A DNA stretch of 64,000 bases. Origin: Karstenula rhodostoma CBS 690.94 (lineage: Eukaryota > Ascomycota > Dothideomycetes > Pleosporales > Didymosphaeriaceae). Of this stretch, positions 23,265 through 34,894 are shown piece by piece; within the stretch, counting starts at the first letter, position 1; each line of letters starts with the position of its first letter. The stretch lies in assembly GCA_010093485.1 (NCBI GenBank), contig MU001503.1, positions 1,137,132 through 1,201,131 of the forward strand. Direction: 5' to 3'. Made by a program: the position numbers and the translations under genes. The notes under the pieces are model-generated. The model was given only the letters and a program-made list of their open reading frames with translations. It searched no databases and had not been told where the DNA came from.

Positions 23265-24964
23265 GATTGTGTGCCAACGAGTTGATGTGTGGTGATGGTA
23301 TTCGGGTATACGCACAGCGCAGTCTGCCGAGGAATGGTTGGATAGGAGTCAGTAATTGAAGAATGACTGCTTGCTAAGAAAACGACCGTGGAGGTATATT
23401 GCAAAGTGGAGAACCATGCAAACTAGTTCTTGTCCCACGTATATAATACCAACAACGCAGGTGACAGCCTGCGTCTGTTGCAGTTCTGCATGGTCGGCTC
23501 TCCAACTGAGTCTTATATCAATCCGGGGCCAAGCACCGCACTAGGATCGATTTCACAGGTAGGGAGCAGGTCGGAGGCTGGACCGCCGCTCGACAGAGAT
23601 GTGTGAGTGAACCGACGGCACCCTTGAATGGGCAAAGTGAGCAACCTTATCCAATGAAAGTGAGAGGAAGAGTTCTCGGAACACACATCGGGACAAGAAG
23701 CCATGAGCCCCATCCAGTCGGGTTGGCTGATGTCGATCTAGCACATGTGTGTTCCACTAAATACTCACGTCAACATCGGTACTAAACGGCACCGATCATG
23801 ACCTACTCTAGCTCCGTGAGTCAGAGCGATGAACGAGCAGTAAATTTATCATATCTTTCCAAGTGCTCCCTCCAGTATGTGCGAGAGGTTGACGAGTCTG
23901 GTGAGAGTCTGGTCTTCACCACAGCCCAGGAACATAGGGTGTGGAGGCACAATGGTCAATATACGGAAAGAAGCAATGGGTCTAGATGATCAGCGATAAC
24001 AGAAGCTGAGGTTACCACAGTCGAAGGAGGAAATCACCCTTTGACTTCGGTGGTTCCGAGCCACGTTTGGCGGCTGAACGCCGTCAGTACGGTCCCTTGG
24101 TTTGTTGTGAAAGTTTTACAGCCAACCGATTTGTGACATTGAACCTGACTAGTTACCGTCGGCAGCAATAAAGCCATGCGCTCCGTCTATGTTCCTTTGG
24201 AGTGATGCTTGCTTCGACTTGTTGCCAGGACGAAAATCATTGTACATATGGTTGCAAATGTCACGGCCGTTCTAGCTTGCGAACGAAGTGTAAAAGCTGA
24301 ATCTCACCGCGTCGATTCTGTTCTCGAAAAACTCTACGAATTCAGCTCGAGGCTGTCTCAGCCTATAGTTGCACGGTAAGATGTCTATTATGTGGTCGCT
24401 GCTGTGACACTACTAAACTGTGTTCCACCAAACTCAAGGCTGCTGGCTTCGCTCTGGGCGAAAGATTACAAGAATCTGGTTGTAGTGTACCCGTTCCGTG
24501 TCTTGTTTAGCTTCGGACATGGTGGGGAACCATGGGCTATACCTCGGGCCAGACTTGACCTCGTTGACAGCCATATATGCGCTCGCTTCCGCTTAGCGTT
24601 GCGCTAGCATACACGTCGCCGTCATATCCTCTTTCTCTTAGCACCACTACCCTGGAAGGAGATACAACAGCCTGGACACCACCGCAGCAATTAGCAGTAG
24701 TCGCAGTGATCTTCGTACGAGTTATGCACTTATTGGTTTCTAAGGCTGGCAGTAACCGGGAATCGGAAGCCCCCCGGAAGAAACCACGCCACCCTGCGGG
24801 CACTGGCGGAGCACCCTCGACAAACGCTCACGATCATGATCATATAAATATTAGTCGATCGAGTACATGGTCCAGTGATATAAATATACTTGGCGGGCAC
24901 TTGGAAGTGCGATCACAAATAGATTACACCTTTGCTTTTTGAGCACTACACTCTAACATTCAAC
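23265..24964. promoter_or_regulatory. Divergent promoter region between P450 and FAD monooxygenase
   Basis: This 1.7-kb region separates two head-to-head oxidative genes. TATA-like elements face both ways: ATTATATA on the minus strand at 23440-23447 for the P450, and TATAAATA at 24843-24850 and 24879-24886 for the FMO, the latter about 80 bp before its ATG. No credible gene lies in between. Co-regulation is inferred from the arrangement alone. Confidence 0.5.
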
Positions 24965-26565
24965 ATGCCTCACGCGCTTACCTCTCGCGACTCCACGATG
25001 CAGTCGAACCCGCTTGGTTCTTACGAATCAAGCGGGATTGACGTCCTGATTATCGGCACCGGTTTGGCCGGACTCGTCGCTGCACTGGAATGCATTCGAA
25101 AGGGACATACTGTTCGCGTCCTGGAGAGGAGCGAGAGCATCAACACAAACGGTTGGTATCACTGCTGCAAACAGCCAGCTTGGCTCAACCCGCTTACGTG
25201 TCTTAGGTGATATGTATTTTATGGGCCTTAGTGCGACGCGCTTCCTCAAACACTGGCCGGAACTGATGGAGGAGTACCACAGGATCTCGCTGCACAATGC
25301 TTGGATCGAGACATTCAAGCATAGCGGCGAGGTTATCATCACACCAAAGAAGGTCGCGGACCGGTTGCGCGCTCAAGGTCTTGACCCTGATACTCCACCG
25401 GGCGAGTTCCAGATGCGCCCGCTCGTTTACAAGATGTTTGTTAGCGCAGTGGAGAGGCACGGTGTGAGTGTAGAGTTCAACCGGAAGGTTGTAGACTACT
25501 TTGAAGACGAGAAGAGAGGCAGAGCTGGATGTGTCACCGCCGATGGTACCACCTATGAAGCCGATGTCGTTATTGCGGCCGATGGTGTAGGCTCCAAGAG
25601 CCAGAAGTTGGTGGGCGGACAGGTCCGCGCAAAGCCTTCAGGCAGAGCCATGTGGCGCGCAGCGTTCCCAATCGAGCACCTGGACAAAAACCCAGAGGTT
25701 AAGGAAGCCTTCAAGATGATGCCCAACAACGAGCCAATCGTACGGACTTGGCTAGGTCCCTCGACCTACGCGTTGACGCTAACGCGCGAGGATGTGATGG
25801 TATGGATCATGAACCACGACGTAAGCATACTGAGCCCGTGTTACTATCATGAACCTTTGCTAACGACCGTAGGTCACCGGAACAGAGAAGGAAAGTTGGA
25901 GCAATACCATCGATGCCGAGGAAGTGCTCCAAGGCATGGAAGATATGCCCGGTATGGAGGTGAATAAGTGGGCACCGATCTTTAAGGACCTCGTCAAGAT
26001 CACCCCTCCTGATACCATTGTCAACTTTGAGCTGTTGTGGCGAAACCCCCAGCCCACATGGACCTCGCCCGGCGCCCGTGTTATCCAAATCGGCGACGCC
26101 GCACATTCATACCTCCCAGCCTCCGGCAACGGGGCTACCCAAGCCATCGAGGACGCTGTCTCGATAGCATCTTGCCTACAGATTGGCGGTCGGGAGAACA
26201 TCCCCCAGTCTGTCCGCGCACACATCCGCTTCAGGTTCATCCGAAACTCCTGCGCTCAGAAACTCGGCTTCTCGAACGCCGAGCTCCTCCAGGACACTGA
26301 TTGGGACAAAGTCAAGCTCGACCCGCGCCGCGCCGCGCCTAAGCTTCCGAAATGGGTCTGGTCTCACGACCCCGAGGCGTACGCCTACGAGAACTATGAA
26401 AAGGCTGTTGCTAGCATGAAGAAGGGCATCAAGATGGAAGATGAGACCGGCTTTGAGCCGAACTATCCCAAGGGTTACAAGTATGAGCCCTGGACCATTG
26501 AGAAGGTCATGGAAGACATGAGGGCAGGAAAGCCGATCGACCTGGGGCCTGGTGACTGGGAGTAG
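24965..26565 (+). CDS. FAD-dependent monooxygenase (salicylate-hydroxylase-like, PF01494 type)
   Basis: Three exons: 24965-25151, 25207-25820 and 25873-26565, with introns of 55 and 52 nt, all in frame. The product is 497 aa. The dinucleotide-binding GTGLAG (residues 31-36) follows a hydrophobic beta strand. The DG motif AADGVGS is near residues 186-192, and the second FAD motif [22 protein letters not shown] begins near 340 (GD at 341-342). This is the group A flavoprotein monooxygenase layout: NAD(P)H reduces FAD, which then hydroxylates an aromatic or polyketide substrate. There is no signal peptide or membrane segment. The alternative donor 4 nt later in intron 1 would create a stop, which supports the chosen GTTGGT donor. 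A second in-frame ATG lies at codon 12. Substrate unknown; the P450 next door suggests a shared pathway. Confidence 0.92.
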
Positions 26566-27661
26566 ATGCTTCCTGCGACACGTTTGTTGTTCTTGTTGTC
26601 GCTATTCCGCGGGCATTTCTGGTGATCGGTGTCGTTTCTTACCTTCTGTGCACAATGGCGCTGATGCACCCAGCTGTGGTACAATCCAAGCGTTACTTAT
26701 CTACTGGCTTCTTTGGTCAACTTCACTTCACTGGTTCCCTCTTCGCAGGTTCTTGCATTGCACCCCCGCGCATTATGGTTGAGGCACGTGCCAGTGGCAG
26801 CAAGCCGGATCTAGTTTCGTGAATTCCCCAATTGACTGGACCAGAGTCCCAGCACTATGGGCAGGAAAATTTCAATCGTCAGAATAAGGTTTAGCTTGGC
26901 TGCCGATACGGGCTGTGGATGACGATCCCGTTGAGAGAGGCTGAAGTCTGATGCCGCCTGTCAGCCCGATGAGGGCACCGTTCACTGTTTTTGTTACTCT
27001 CTGTTCAGCCACACTGATGAAACGCCTCAGAGATGGAAGTAATGGAAAAACTTCTGCATTATTGTGAGCTCGGAATGCATTATCGTGAATAGATGTGGTG
27101 TCACATTGGAGCTGGAGTGTAAACGTCACACTTTCGCCGTTCCAGCCTCCGACATGCCGACGGCGTCTCGCGCTATGCTGTGGTACACTAGCAAAATAGC
27201 CCACGATCTACGAGGTGCAGTTCCAAGAATCTTTGTTCACGGCTCTCCAACGGATATTGAAGATGGTGCGAGCATGTCTAGGATGCTGCGAGGGTGGCGC
27301 AGTGTGGATGCGGGAGGCCGATCCTTGCATTCTCGGGAGCTGGACTTAATAGTGGGGCTCGGCGAGAAGGCAGGGTTGAAGTCGGAGGTTGGGGATGATC
27401 TAAGGAATGCTGATCCGATCTGTATGTCGGTTGCGAGACTGGCGGACTTTGGAGGAGTACCGTTTGTTCGGCCTGGCGTTGTCGCCATGGAGGCCAGTGA
27501 CTTCGCGCTTCCCCCATCCCGGTAGTCAACAATAGTCTGCAAACACCTCCTAGACCCTGCGTGAATGTAGAGCTATCGAGAGCTTTTGCTTGACTGTCCC
27601 AGCTTCGAAAGTGCGTCTTTACTCTTTCTCCTATCGACATCGTAACCACAAAGTCACTACA
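26566..27661. other. Intergenic region, 1.1 kb
   Basis: Overlapping antiparallel frames at 27064-27525 (plus) and 27237-27542 (minus) have no recognised motif. I see no repeat. The 70 bases before 27662 are pyrimidine-rich and probably form the leader of the next gene. Confidence 0.4.
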
Positions 27662-28231
27662 ATGTCTAATCTCCACATCTCAAACTCCGAGTTGCGACTC
27701 GCAACAGCAACTCTCGCTGCACTATCAGTCATTGTCCCAGCCTTCTATTTCCTGCGCGGCGAGAAGGCCCAACAAGCCACACCTCAGTTGCAAACCTTCC
27801 ACAAGCTGCTCAAAGCATACACGACCCTGCGCCCCGCAGCACTCGGCGCGAACGCATCGAAAGACTTCTCGCATACAGTCCTGCCGCTATCGCTCAACCT
27901 CCCCCCTCGAAGTCTCGAGAATTTCCAGCAGCATGCCGTCATGATCTTCTCGCTGTTTGAAAATTTTAAGATGGAACCGCATGGCCAGGTGCACTTCTCA
28001 AAAGAGACGAATACAGTCATTGCGCATTGCAAGATGGGAGGCAAAGTGAATGCGGCGAGCGAAATGGGCAAAAAACTCATTGATGGAGGTATCACGGACT
28101 GGTGGACAGAGTGTGTTTTGTTTGTAAAGATGAGTCCTGATGGGACGAAGGTCGTCGAGTTGAAGGAGTTCGTGAACAGCGCAAAGGCGGAAGAGCTACA
28201 ACGGAGACTGAGTGGCGTTCTGAGCAAGTAG
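27662..28231 (+). CDS. NTF2-like (SnoaL-type fold) protein with N-terminal membrane anchor
   Basis: A single exon of 189 aa starts at the ATG following a pyrimidine-rich leader; the frame opens earlier, but without a better start. Residues 11-28 (LRLATATLAALSVIVPAFYF) form one hydrophobic segment that may anchor or export the protein. The remainder resembles the small NTF2-like/SnoaL-like proteins common in fungal accessory clusters: an N-terminal helix pair (TFHKLLKAYTTLRPAALG), the pattern DFSHTVLPLSLNLPPRSLEN, and beta strands such as NTVIAHCKMGGKV and ECVLFVKMSPDGTKVVELKE. Members act as isomerases, cyclases or hydrolases, or have no known activity. The second NTF2-like gene at 34895 shares the general layout but little identity. 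Confidence 0.65.
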   Translation: MSNLHISNSELRLATATLAALSVIVPAFYFLRGEKAQQATPQLQTFHKLLKAYTTLRPAALGANASKDFSHTVLPLSLNLPPRSLENFQQHAVMIFSLFENFKMEPHGQVHFSKETNTVIAHCKMGGKVNAASEMGKKLIDGGITDWWTECVLFVKMSPDGTKVVELKEFVNSAKAEELQRRLSGVLSK

Positions 28232-29023
28232 CCAGTAGTTGGCACAGAAGATTGTTTCAAGCATTGCATATCGGACCACATTGTTCATGAGTTCGAGAAT
28301 CTGCGATTACGTAGCTGATTATTGCAGCCGGCTGGCAAGCGAAGAAGTAGGGTCTAGCATTGTGCACATGCGGTCTGGTACCAGTGCCATGTGCGCCATG
28401 ACTAGTTTATCCTGGTCGATCTCATACTACTCTAAACGAAAAAGGAATTATTTCACTAGTGCCTCCACGAATGACTAGGCGAATCTTGACCTGCATCAGA
28501 TCAAAGATCTCTCATTAAAGTGATTTTCGACATGATATTGCATCGCATGCCCTCGCAAAGCGATTCTGATAACAAGGTGCAATCGAGTACCAATGAGTGG
28601 TCGCGTGAAGCCCTTAGTGCCACGGAGGTCGGGTTAAGCGTGAGGGGAGAGTGGAGAGCTCCGATGCCGTACAAGTCGCGTGCTCGGGAACGCCGGTGAG
28701 ATCAAGGCAGCAAGCGTTAGTCGTACGGGTGCGTTCGACATCAGCAATTGGCTGTTTCGGCTGACAGTGGACCGGCTATGTAGTGACGACAGTGGCATCT
28801 TGCCTTAAACGGCTCATCTGCCCATGGCGCCGCTTGCCGGTGATACTGAACGCGTACCTGTCTGGCGGAAAACGGGGGCCCGGTCGCGCTGCTAGCAGTG
28901 AAGTACGAATTGAGGTATTTCACTTTCACTCTCACTCATCTACAGACTGAATCTCCATCTGACCGCCTTTCATCTCACGTTACTTCCTCACAACACAACA
29001 ATTGTGCCTCTCGAAATACAATC
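28232..29023. other. Intergenic region, 0.8 kb
   Basis: No credible gene. The stretch immediately before 29024 is CT- and CA-rich (TCACTTTCACTCTCACTCATC), a typical fungal leader. Confidence 0.4.
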
Positions 29024-29974
29024 ATGGCTTCTTCAAAACCCATTCTTATCACTGGCGCGACAGGCAAACAGGGCGGCGCAGTCCTCGAGCAACTCGCCTC
29101 TCATGCTTCTGCATCTCAATTCGTCCTGCTCGCAGTTACCCGCAACACGACTTCCGCCAGCGCCCAGAAGATTACCAAGCGCTTTCCCGACGTCCTCCTT
29201 GTGCAAGGTGACATGAACGATGTTCCGGACCTATTCAAGTCTGCGCAAAACACACTCAAGAGCGCCGGAAAACCCAGCAAAATCTGGGGCGTGTACTCCG
29301 TGCAGATCTCTCTGGGGCCCGGCGTCACTTTCGAGGGCGAGATTGAGCAAGGAAAAGCGATGGTCGACGAATCTGTAGCTCATGGCGTCAAGCATTTTGT
29401 CTACTCCTCCGTCGACCGTGGAGGCAATGCGAAGAGTTTCGAGAACGAGACACCAATCCCGCATTTCAAGTCAAAGCACCAGATTGAGCACCACTTGCTT
29501 GAGAAGGCCGGGTCAAAGGGCAAGAACATGGGCTGGACTATCTTGCGCCCGGTCGCTTTCATGGACAACCTCGAGCCTGGCTTCAAGACTAAGGTGTTTC
29601 TCGCAGCTCTCCGAGACACGTTGCAGGGGAAGCCGCTACAGTGGATCTCGACCGATGACATCGGCATCTTTGCCGCGAAGGCGTTCCGCGATCCTGAGGG
29701 CTGGAACACCAGAGCGGAAGCTCTTGCTGGCGACGAGTTGACTTTGGACGAAATGGCTGGCTGCTTCGAGCGCGTCACGGGATCGGCAAATATCGCAACA
29801 TACGGCTTCTTTGGCAATGGCTTGATGTGGGCTGTCAAAGAGTTGAACATTATGATCACATGGTTCGCAACTGATGGGTATGGAGCAGATATTGGTAAGC
29901 TGAAGAAGGAGGAGCCACAGCTCTGTGGGTTTGAGAGGTGGCTGCGGGAGAGGAGCGCATGGAAGACCCAGTAG
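29024..29974 (+). CDS. NmrA-like NAD(P)-binding protein
   Basis: A single exon of 316 aa. The start ATG (context AATCATGG) precedes a beta strand and the nucleotide-binding GATGKQGG motif (residues 11-18), which marks the NmrA/HSCARG branch of atypical short-chain dehydrogenases. Further family features are the acidic VQGDMND turn, WGVYSVQISLGPG, the HFVYSSVDRGG segment with Ser but without the classical YxxxK catalytic pair, and the TILRPVAFMDN element. Such proteins act as redox sensors, transcriptional co-regulators or reductases. NmrA-like genes are common inside fungal metabolite clusters. Position between two small cluster-type genes suggests the same here. The catalytic or regulatory role is not determined. 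Confidence 0.88.
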   Translation: MASSKPILITGATGKQGGAVLEQLASHASASQFVLLAVTRNTTSASAQKITKRFPDVLLVQGDMNDVPDLFKSAQNTLKSAGKPSKIWGVYSVQISLGPGVTFEGEIEQGKAMVDESVAHGVKHFVYSSVDRGGNAKSFENETPIPHFKSKHQIEHHLLEKAGSKGKNMGWTILRPVAFMDNLEPGFKTKVFLAALRDTLQGKPLQWISTDDIGIFAAKAFRDPEGWNTRAEALAGDELTLDEMAGCFERVTGSANIATYGFFGNGLMWAVKELNIMITWFATDGYGADIGKLKKEEPQLCGFERWLRERSAWKTQ

Positions 29975-30410
29975 AAGTCGCTATCAGAGGTCAATATGTA
30001 TGTCCCTTGATAATGATGGCGTTCAAGTGTGCTCGTTTTTTGCAGAAGGTAGAACTCGTCAGTAGATAATGTAGGAAGCGAAAGGTTATCAATCGAGACT
30101 TGACAGTTCAGCTAGTCCCATCATGAATGAAACGAACAACGAGATGGTGCAAGCATTCGGTCTCTCGCACTCAGGGACTTCACCTGTTACAAGACCTTGG
30201 CATGTTGTGAGGCAAGGACATGGCCTGAAAGCGCCAGGTTTAGGAAAAGCCGTTTTATCTCAAGCACCATCGGAATCACAGATAGATGGTCAAATCTAAA
30301 CTTGCGTTGATATTAAAGATGAACTCCATAGATTATTATTAGATCCCGGTAAGTTCCCAACGATGTATCCGTCCACTGCCAGTTCAGTAACAAGAAAAGA
30401 CACCCAACCA
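29975..30410. other. Intergenic region between convergent genes
   Basis: AT-rich 3' flank shared by the NmrA-like gene and the DUF1772 gene. No coding or repeat signal was seen. Confidence 0.4.
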
Positions 30411-30987
30411 CTACTGAGCAAGCTGGAACAAGGCCAAAGTACCAGCAATAAGGGGCGTGATCACCCTGACTCTGTTCCAGCTACCCCACCTCCTAGCAAT
30501 GCCCTCCGCTGCGCCCAAGTCCTTCTCGCTGGTCCTGCCAGCCAGAGCCTCCAACTTGTCGTTTAGCGGCTGCATGTTCACCGCGGAGTGAATGACGGTT
30601 GTCAGATGCAGGAGGGCTGCTACAGCGAACATCCTCCAGTCACCTTTGGCGACGACATGCTCTTTGTACTCCCTCCAGACCGCGTAGCCTGCGTAGGCGT
30701 ACCCAAGGACACCGAGGGTAGATATCGGGCGGAAGAACTGGTTACCAACCGTCCAGCAGAGAGGCCACTGGCGGCCCAGAAGACGTGCTCGCGAGGTGTG
30801 GTCTGGTGTGCCTGGCTTGGGGAAGTCGACCAGGAGGGCCGGCACGGTCATGTATGACTGGGTGATGGCATTGCCTGCAAAGTCAGTGAATGAACAAGAA
30901 TTGCGGGTAGATGGTCTTACCAACGAGGATGAATGAGAAGCCGACGCAGGTACCTGCAACGGTCTTGACGATGTAGTTGTCCGTCAT
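30411..30987 (-). CDS. DUF1772 membrane protein, anthrone-oxygenase-like
   Basis: Two minus-strand exons: 30987-30921 and 30874-30411, with a 46-nt intron splitting a Gly codon. The product is 176 aa. Four hydrophobic segments are visible: VAGTCVGFSFILVG, ISTLGVLGYAYAGYAVW, RMFAVAALLHLTTVIHSAV, and VRVITPLIAGTLALFQLA. The NMQPLNDKLEAL stretch after segment three, and the RRWGSWNRVR before segment four, match the pattern of the DUF1772 family, which contains the anthrone/noranthrone oxygenases of aromatic polyketide pathways (for example HypC in aflatoxin biosynthesis). These cofactor-free enzymes oxidise anthrones to anthraquinones. Not every DUF1772 protein has that function. Its occurrence beside a P450, an FMO and an NTF2-like protein strengthens a polyketide-tailoring reading. 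Confidence 0.82.
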
Positions 30988-31784
30988 TGTGATGGGTTTC
31001 AAGGCTCGATGTTGCTGTCGAAGAAACTGCGGAAGAGGGTCGATTGAAAGCTTGCTGAAGTACCTGAAGCAGGCCAAACAAACAACATTAATGCAAACGC
31101 TCAGGGTTCCCCGAACGCTCCTCCGATCGGAGAATGGAAGCTGCACACACCTCCGACGCGCCGCATCCGTGTCGCTCACGCCAGGAGTGCCTGACTTTCG
31201 GTTCCCCAATTCAAAATCCGGGCACTACCTTCGGGTTCCTGAGCATATGCAGGTCTAGTTTGAAAGCGGAACATGATGGGAAATCGTAAGCGGGTAGTTC
31301 TGTTGATTACATCATGACCTAATTAGGGAAAGCGCTTGATTAGCCCCGCTATGGATGGAAATCACATGCCTCTGCGAGACTGTTGGGAGAGATAGATATA
31401 GCTGACCAGAGACGTTTCCAATGATATACCGAAGGTGGAGTGATTATTCGGCTTTGGGGGTTCGTATTTCAAAAGGCGTGATGGTCGAACGAGGGTCAGG
31501 TGACCTTTCTCCTCTCCAGCCCGAGCGCTCAGGTATATGGCAGGAGCAAAGAGTGACTACTAACATCCTCACTGTGAGCAACATTCGACTGCCCCCATCT
31601 CCCTACAAGAATGTGTTGATTGGATACGGATGGATGCTTCATGGTCATGAGTGGTAATTCGCTGCTAAACCAGAAGCTCAGAGCCCAGTCTCCTCAACGC
31701 CACTTCCCCCAACAATCACTCCATCAAGTCGGCACTCGCGTTCATCAAATCATTTTCACTACCTACGAAACCCGAAAATGCCCT
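30988..31784. other. Intergenic region, 0.8 kb
   Basis: 5' flank of the DUF1772 gene and 3' flank of the GH5 gene. No feature was recognised. Confidence 0.4.
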
Positions 31785-33130
31785 TTATCCCTTCAGCGAC
31801 GCGTCAATCATTCCCTGGAGCGCACTGATCGCAGCAGTGCTCCGCCATGCTGACCAGTCGTGGTTGAGCAATCCCCAGGTCTCCTCGTAATCTTGGGTAC
31901 CGGAGCGGATGTAGTAGCTGCCCGAGAGGACCCAGACGGTCCATCCTGTCTTCCACTGCGGCATAAGCTTCTTGATACAGGTTGCGTACGTCTTTGTGTA
32001 GTCATTCCCTGCTTGGGAGAACCCGAACTCGGTAAGCACAACGGGCATTATGTTCGTTGCTTGGGTGCCAGTAGCCCTGAAGCCATTGTTCCATAAGCCG
32101 CTCTCCATGCTTCCACAGTTTGTAGCATCGCTCTGGTAGTTGTGCAGTTCGAGCACCAGCTTGTTAGCGTATTTGAAGTTCGACAGCAAGAACTTCTTGC
32201 CGCTGCCGAGATCAGCGCCGGTAGCGATGGGCTCCATCTTGGTGTCATAGTCAAGACCGGAGAGGAAGATGAGAATGTCGGGATTCGCTTGGTTCACGAG
32301 GTTCATGGCTGGAATCACTTGGTCGTACCAGGTTGCCCAGTTGTATGCAAGACCGTTCTTTGCTCCGCTTCTGAGTTCATTGCGAAGACCGATGGAAATG
32401 AGGTTTGGCCATTGCTTTCCCTGAGCTAAATGTCAGCATCTATTAATAATATAGCGTTGCATAGCTCACATGCTCCGCCATATACTGCAGGCCGCGCTTC
32501 CAGTTGTTGACGTTGAAATAAGTGTCTCCGAACCAAGTGTTTCCGTCTCCACTGCCGCAACACCACGCGCCTTTCGACATATGGTTGTCCAAATGGACAT
32601 AGATACCTTGCTTATCTAGTTCGGCAGCGACAGCATCAAAGACCTACAAGAGTCGTTAACTTGCGAAGAGGATGAGATTCTTAGAAGTACCTACTCACCT
32701 GGATTCTGGTAGTCTTCTCGTTGAATTGTGGGTTATTCTTGATGACCTGTTGGTACACCTTCGGACCATTGGTGGTACCGAGAGCCTTATTGAACGTGTT
32801 CTGGATGGTAACGTCGCCTCCATTGTCCTTGATGTTGTCGATCATCTCGATTGCGAAGGTCAACCGCACAACATTCATCCTCAGACTCTTGACCTTGGAC
32901 ACAATCGATGCGATTGAAGCGTACTGCAGACCCTCCGGAATCATCACATCGGCGGCCCCCGGCCAGTTGACACCAACGTAGGTGAAGTTCTTGCCTGTGG
33001 AGTCTTGAATCCATTGCTTGTTCGCTACAAATGGTGTGTTGAGAGCACGTTCCGAAATAGATGGAAGGGCAGCTGCTAGGACCGCAGGAAGCGCGGCAGC
33101 AGCAGCGACGAGCAAGGAGAAGGAACGCAT
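31785..33130 (-). CDS. Secreted glycoside hydrolase family 5 enzyme
   Basis: Three minus-strand exons: 33130-32699, 32643-32470 and 32420-31785, with introns of 55 and 49 nt. The product is 413 aa. A signal peptide is evident (MRSFSLLVAAAAALPAVLAA). The body is a GH5 (clan A) TIM barrel: NVVRLTFAIEM on an early strand, GIYVHLDNHMSKG (the conserved His region), the acid/base in SIGLRNELR (Glu about 217), HNYQSD, the nucleophile in VVLTEFGFSQ (Glu about 333), and WTVWVLSGSYYIR near the end. The family cleaves beta-glucans, mannans or related plant or fungal wall polymers; the subfamily is not determined. No carbohydrate-binding module or GPI tail is present. A TATA box lies 58 bp upstream. The gene may be unrelated to the neighbouring tailoring genes. 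Confidence 0.9.
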
Positions 33131-33187
33131 CTTGTCAAAGAGCAAAAAGCCTACTCTCTACATAATCAATCGAGCAGGTTTAATCTG

Positions 33188-33196
33188 CCTTTTATA
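33188..33196 (-). promoter_or_regulatory. TATA box of the GH5 gene
   Basis: TATAAAAGG on the minus strand, 58 bp upstream of the GH5 start codon. It is a near-perfect match to the consensus TATA box. Confidence 0.65.
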
Positions 33197-34152
33197 CATC
33201 ACATATCCAAAACACTTTTCCGATGCTAATCTAGAATAGAATGTGAACCCGGAATCATAGCACCAGTCACTCTGGTGTTCCTGGAATTGATTGACGGACA
33301 TTTGAGGTCCTTGTCATTGTCCACGCGACCATAAAGTACCGCAGATGGAGCATCGCCACTATCTGATCTACGAGGGCCGGGCGTAGGCCCGATTGATAGA
33401 ATATGCCGATGCCCGGTTGTTACATGAGTCGCGGTAATTGGGTAATCTGTTCGGCTAATGTGGACAACAATTTCGCGGATGACCAGTTTTGGCTTGTGGG
33501 GGGAACCTTGGCTGTCGATATTGGAGGAATATCGTTGCAAAAACGTTTTGCGGGGCAGGCTTAAAGTGTGGAGACGGACGGTCAACTGGTACCTCGGCGC
33601 TTCTGTTTCAAGCTTAACAGAATGCGACGATGGCCCACCAGTACGTCACACAGCTGACCTGACGATACTACACTAGGAAGAAGTATAATTAATTGTCTGC
33701 AGCCAAAATAGAACATAGAGTCACCAAGATAAGGCAATTTTGTTTTGATCACAAGATACACAGATACGCTCACCTTCGCGACGTCTTCGAGACCATGCAC
33801 AGAACGCTCACTTTCACGACGTCCCTGAGACTACGCTTTCTGGCCTGATACCAATGAATTCATCCAAGGCCTGCCAGCAAGGAAAATCCGTTGTAGGCGA
33901 TCACACGCCCAAGAAATGGTCGATGCAAGTTACGCATTCCTTTTCCCACTACATCTGAAGCTCCCCTAGCGCATGAGCTGAAAGGGGGAGAGTTTCCAAG
34001 GGTATCGGACACAAATACGTCCATTCTGACTAGTTTCACACCAATTGCCATTGTCACAAGTGGAAGACGATGTGTACGAAGATGGTTAGATGGCCTAAGA
34101 CAGCATCAGTGAAATGGGGAGCCACAGTCGCTAGTCTTTTACGAGAGCTTTC

Positions 34153-34212
34153 GATGTCCTACAGGAAATCAAATACTCGCTTTAGACAGTATTCGATTTC
34201 TTGTAGGATATC
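34153..34212. repeat. 60-nt imperfect foldback
   Basis: The left arm 34153-34178 and the reverse complement of the right arm 34187-34212 match at 22 of 26 positions, with an 8-nt loop. Three of the four mismatches are A/G transitions. The core arm is TCCTACAGGAAATCAAATAC. Confidence 0.7.
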
Positions 34213-34738
34213 AATTTAGTTCAACCTTTGAGCAATCTATCCCGGGAAACTTACCATAGCGCAGACCTTAGGTGATCGCAAGCTTGCGAGATACCGAGGT
34301 ACTACTAGTCACCTCTCCTTCCGGTCTTACTCAGCCTGCAAGCGCATCCTTGGTGCATAAGTCTTAAGCCCAAGTACACTGATGGTGCTAAGAAAACGAA
34401 GATGGTAAGCATATTGTGCAAATTTCTTGGCAGCATTTGGACAGCCCTTGCCTGCTAAAATGGGATCTAGAACGGATTTTGAACGAAATAACTTCTCCCG
34501 TGAACATAATGATACTGCAAATCTCAATGTTGTGTTTTAACAATTGTACATGCCCATCTCGCACGAATGCCTAGATCATTACAATAAATGCACCTGACAC
34601 CATGAGGATGTCACCATCCAGGGTCGCGCTAAAATGGACACCTCACAAGCGGCGCGTCGACTCTCACGGAATGTACGGCGACACCACTGGTCCGCTTTAG
34701 TAGCCCCCAAGCCATGTCCGAAACGTGCAACCTCTCAA

Positions 34739-34746
34739 TATATAAG
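34739..34746 (+). promoter_or_regulatory. TATA box upstream of the second NTF2-like gene
   Basis: TATATAAG lies 150 bp before the ATG at 34895. The intervening leader is C/A/T-rich, as in many fungal genes. Confidence 0.5.
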
Positions 34747-34894
34747 AACCGGGATCCGCTCTTACGCAGTTCCCAACGTAAAGCCCTTCCTCAGCCTTGC
34801 AGCTAGATCTCAACAACGACTTCTGTAAACTAAATCGTTCTTCGCTTCAATCGCTGCGTCACATTATCAAACCCGGGAATAACCCAACACCACG

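Larger units (their letters stand above)
33197..34894. other. Intergenic region, 1.7 kb
   Basis: AT-richer than the surroundings and without a credible gene. It contains a 60-nt foldback (34153-34212) and the TATA box of the next gene (34739-34746). Confidence 0.45.

Noticed and set aside
27064..27542. Overlapping frames on both strands between FMO and NTF2-like genes
   Set aside because: Neither has a convincing start, domain or splice partner.
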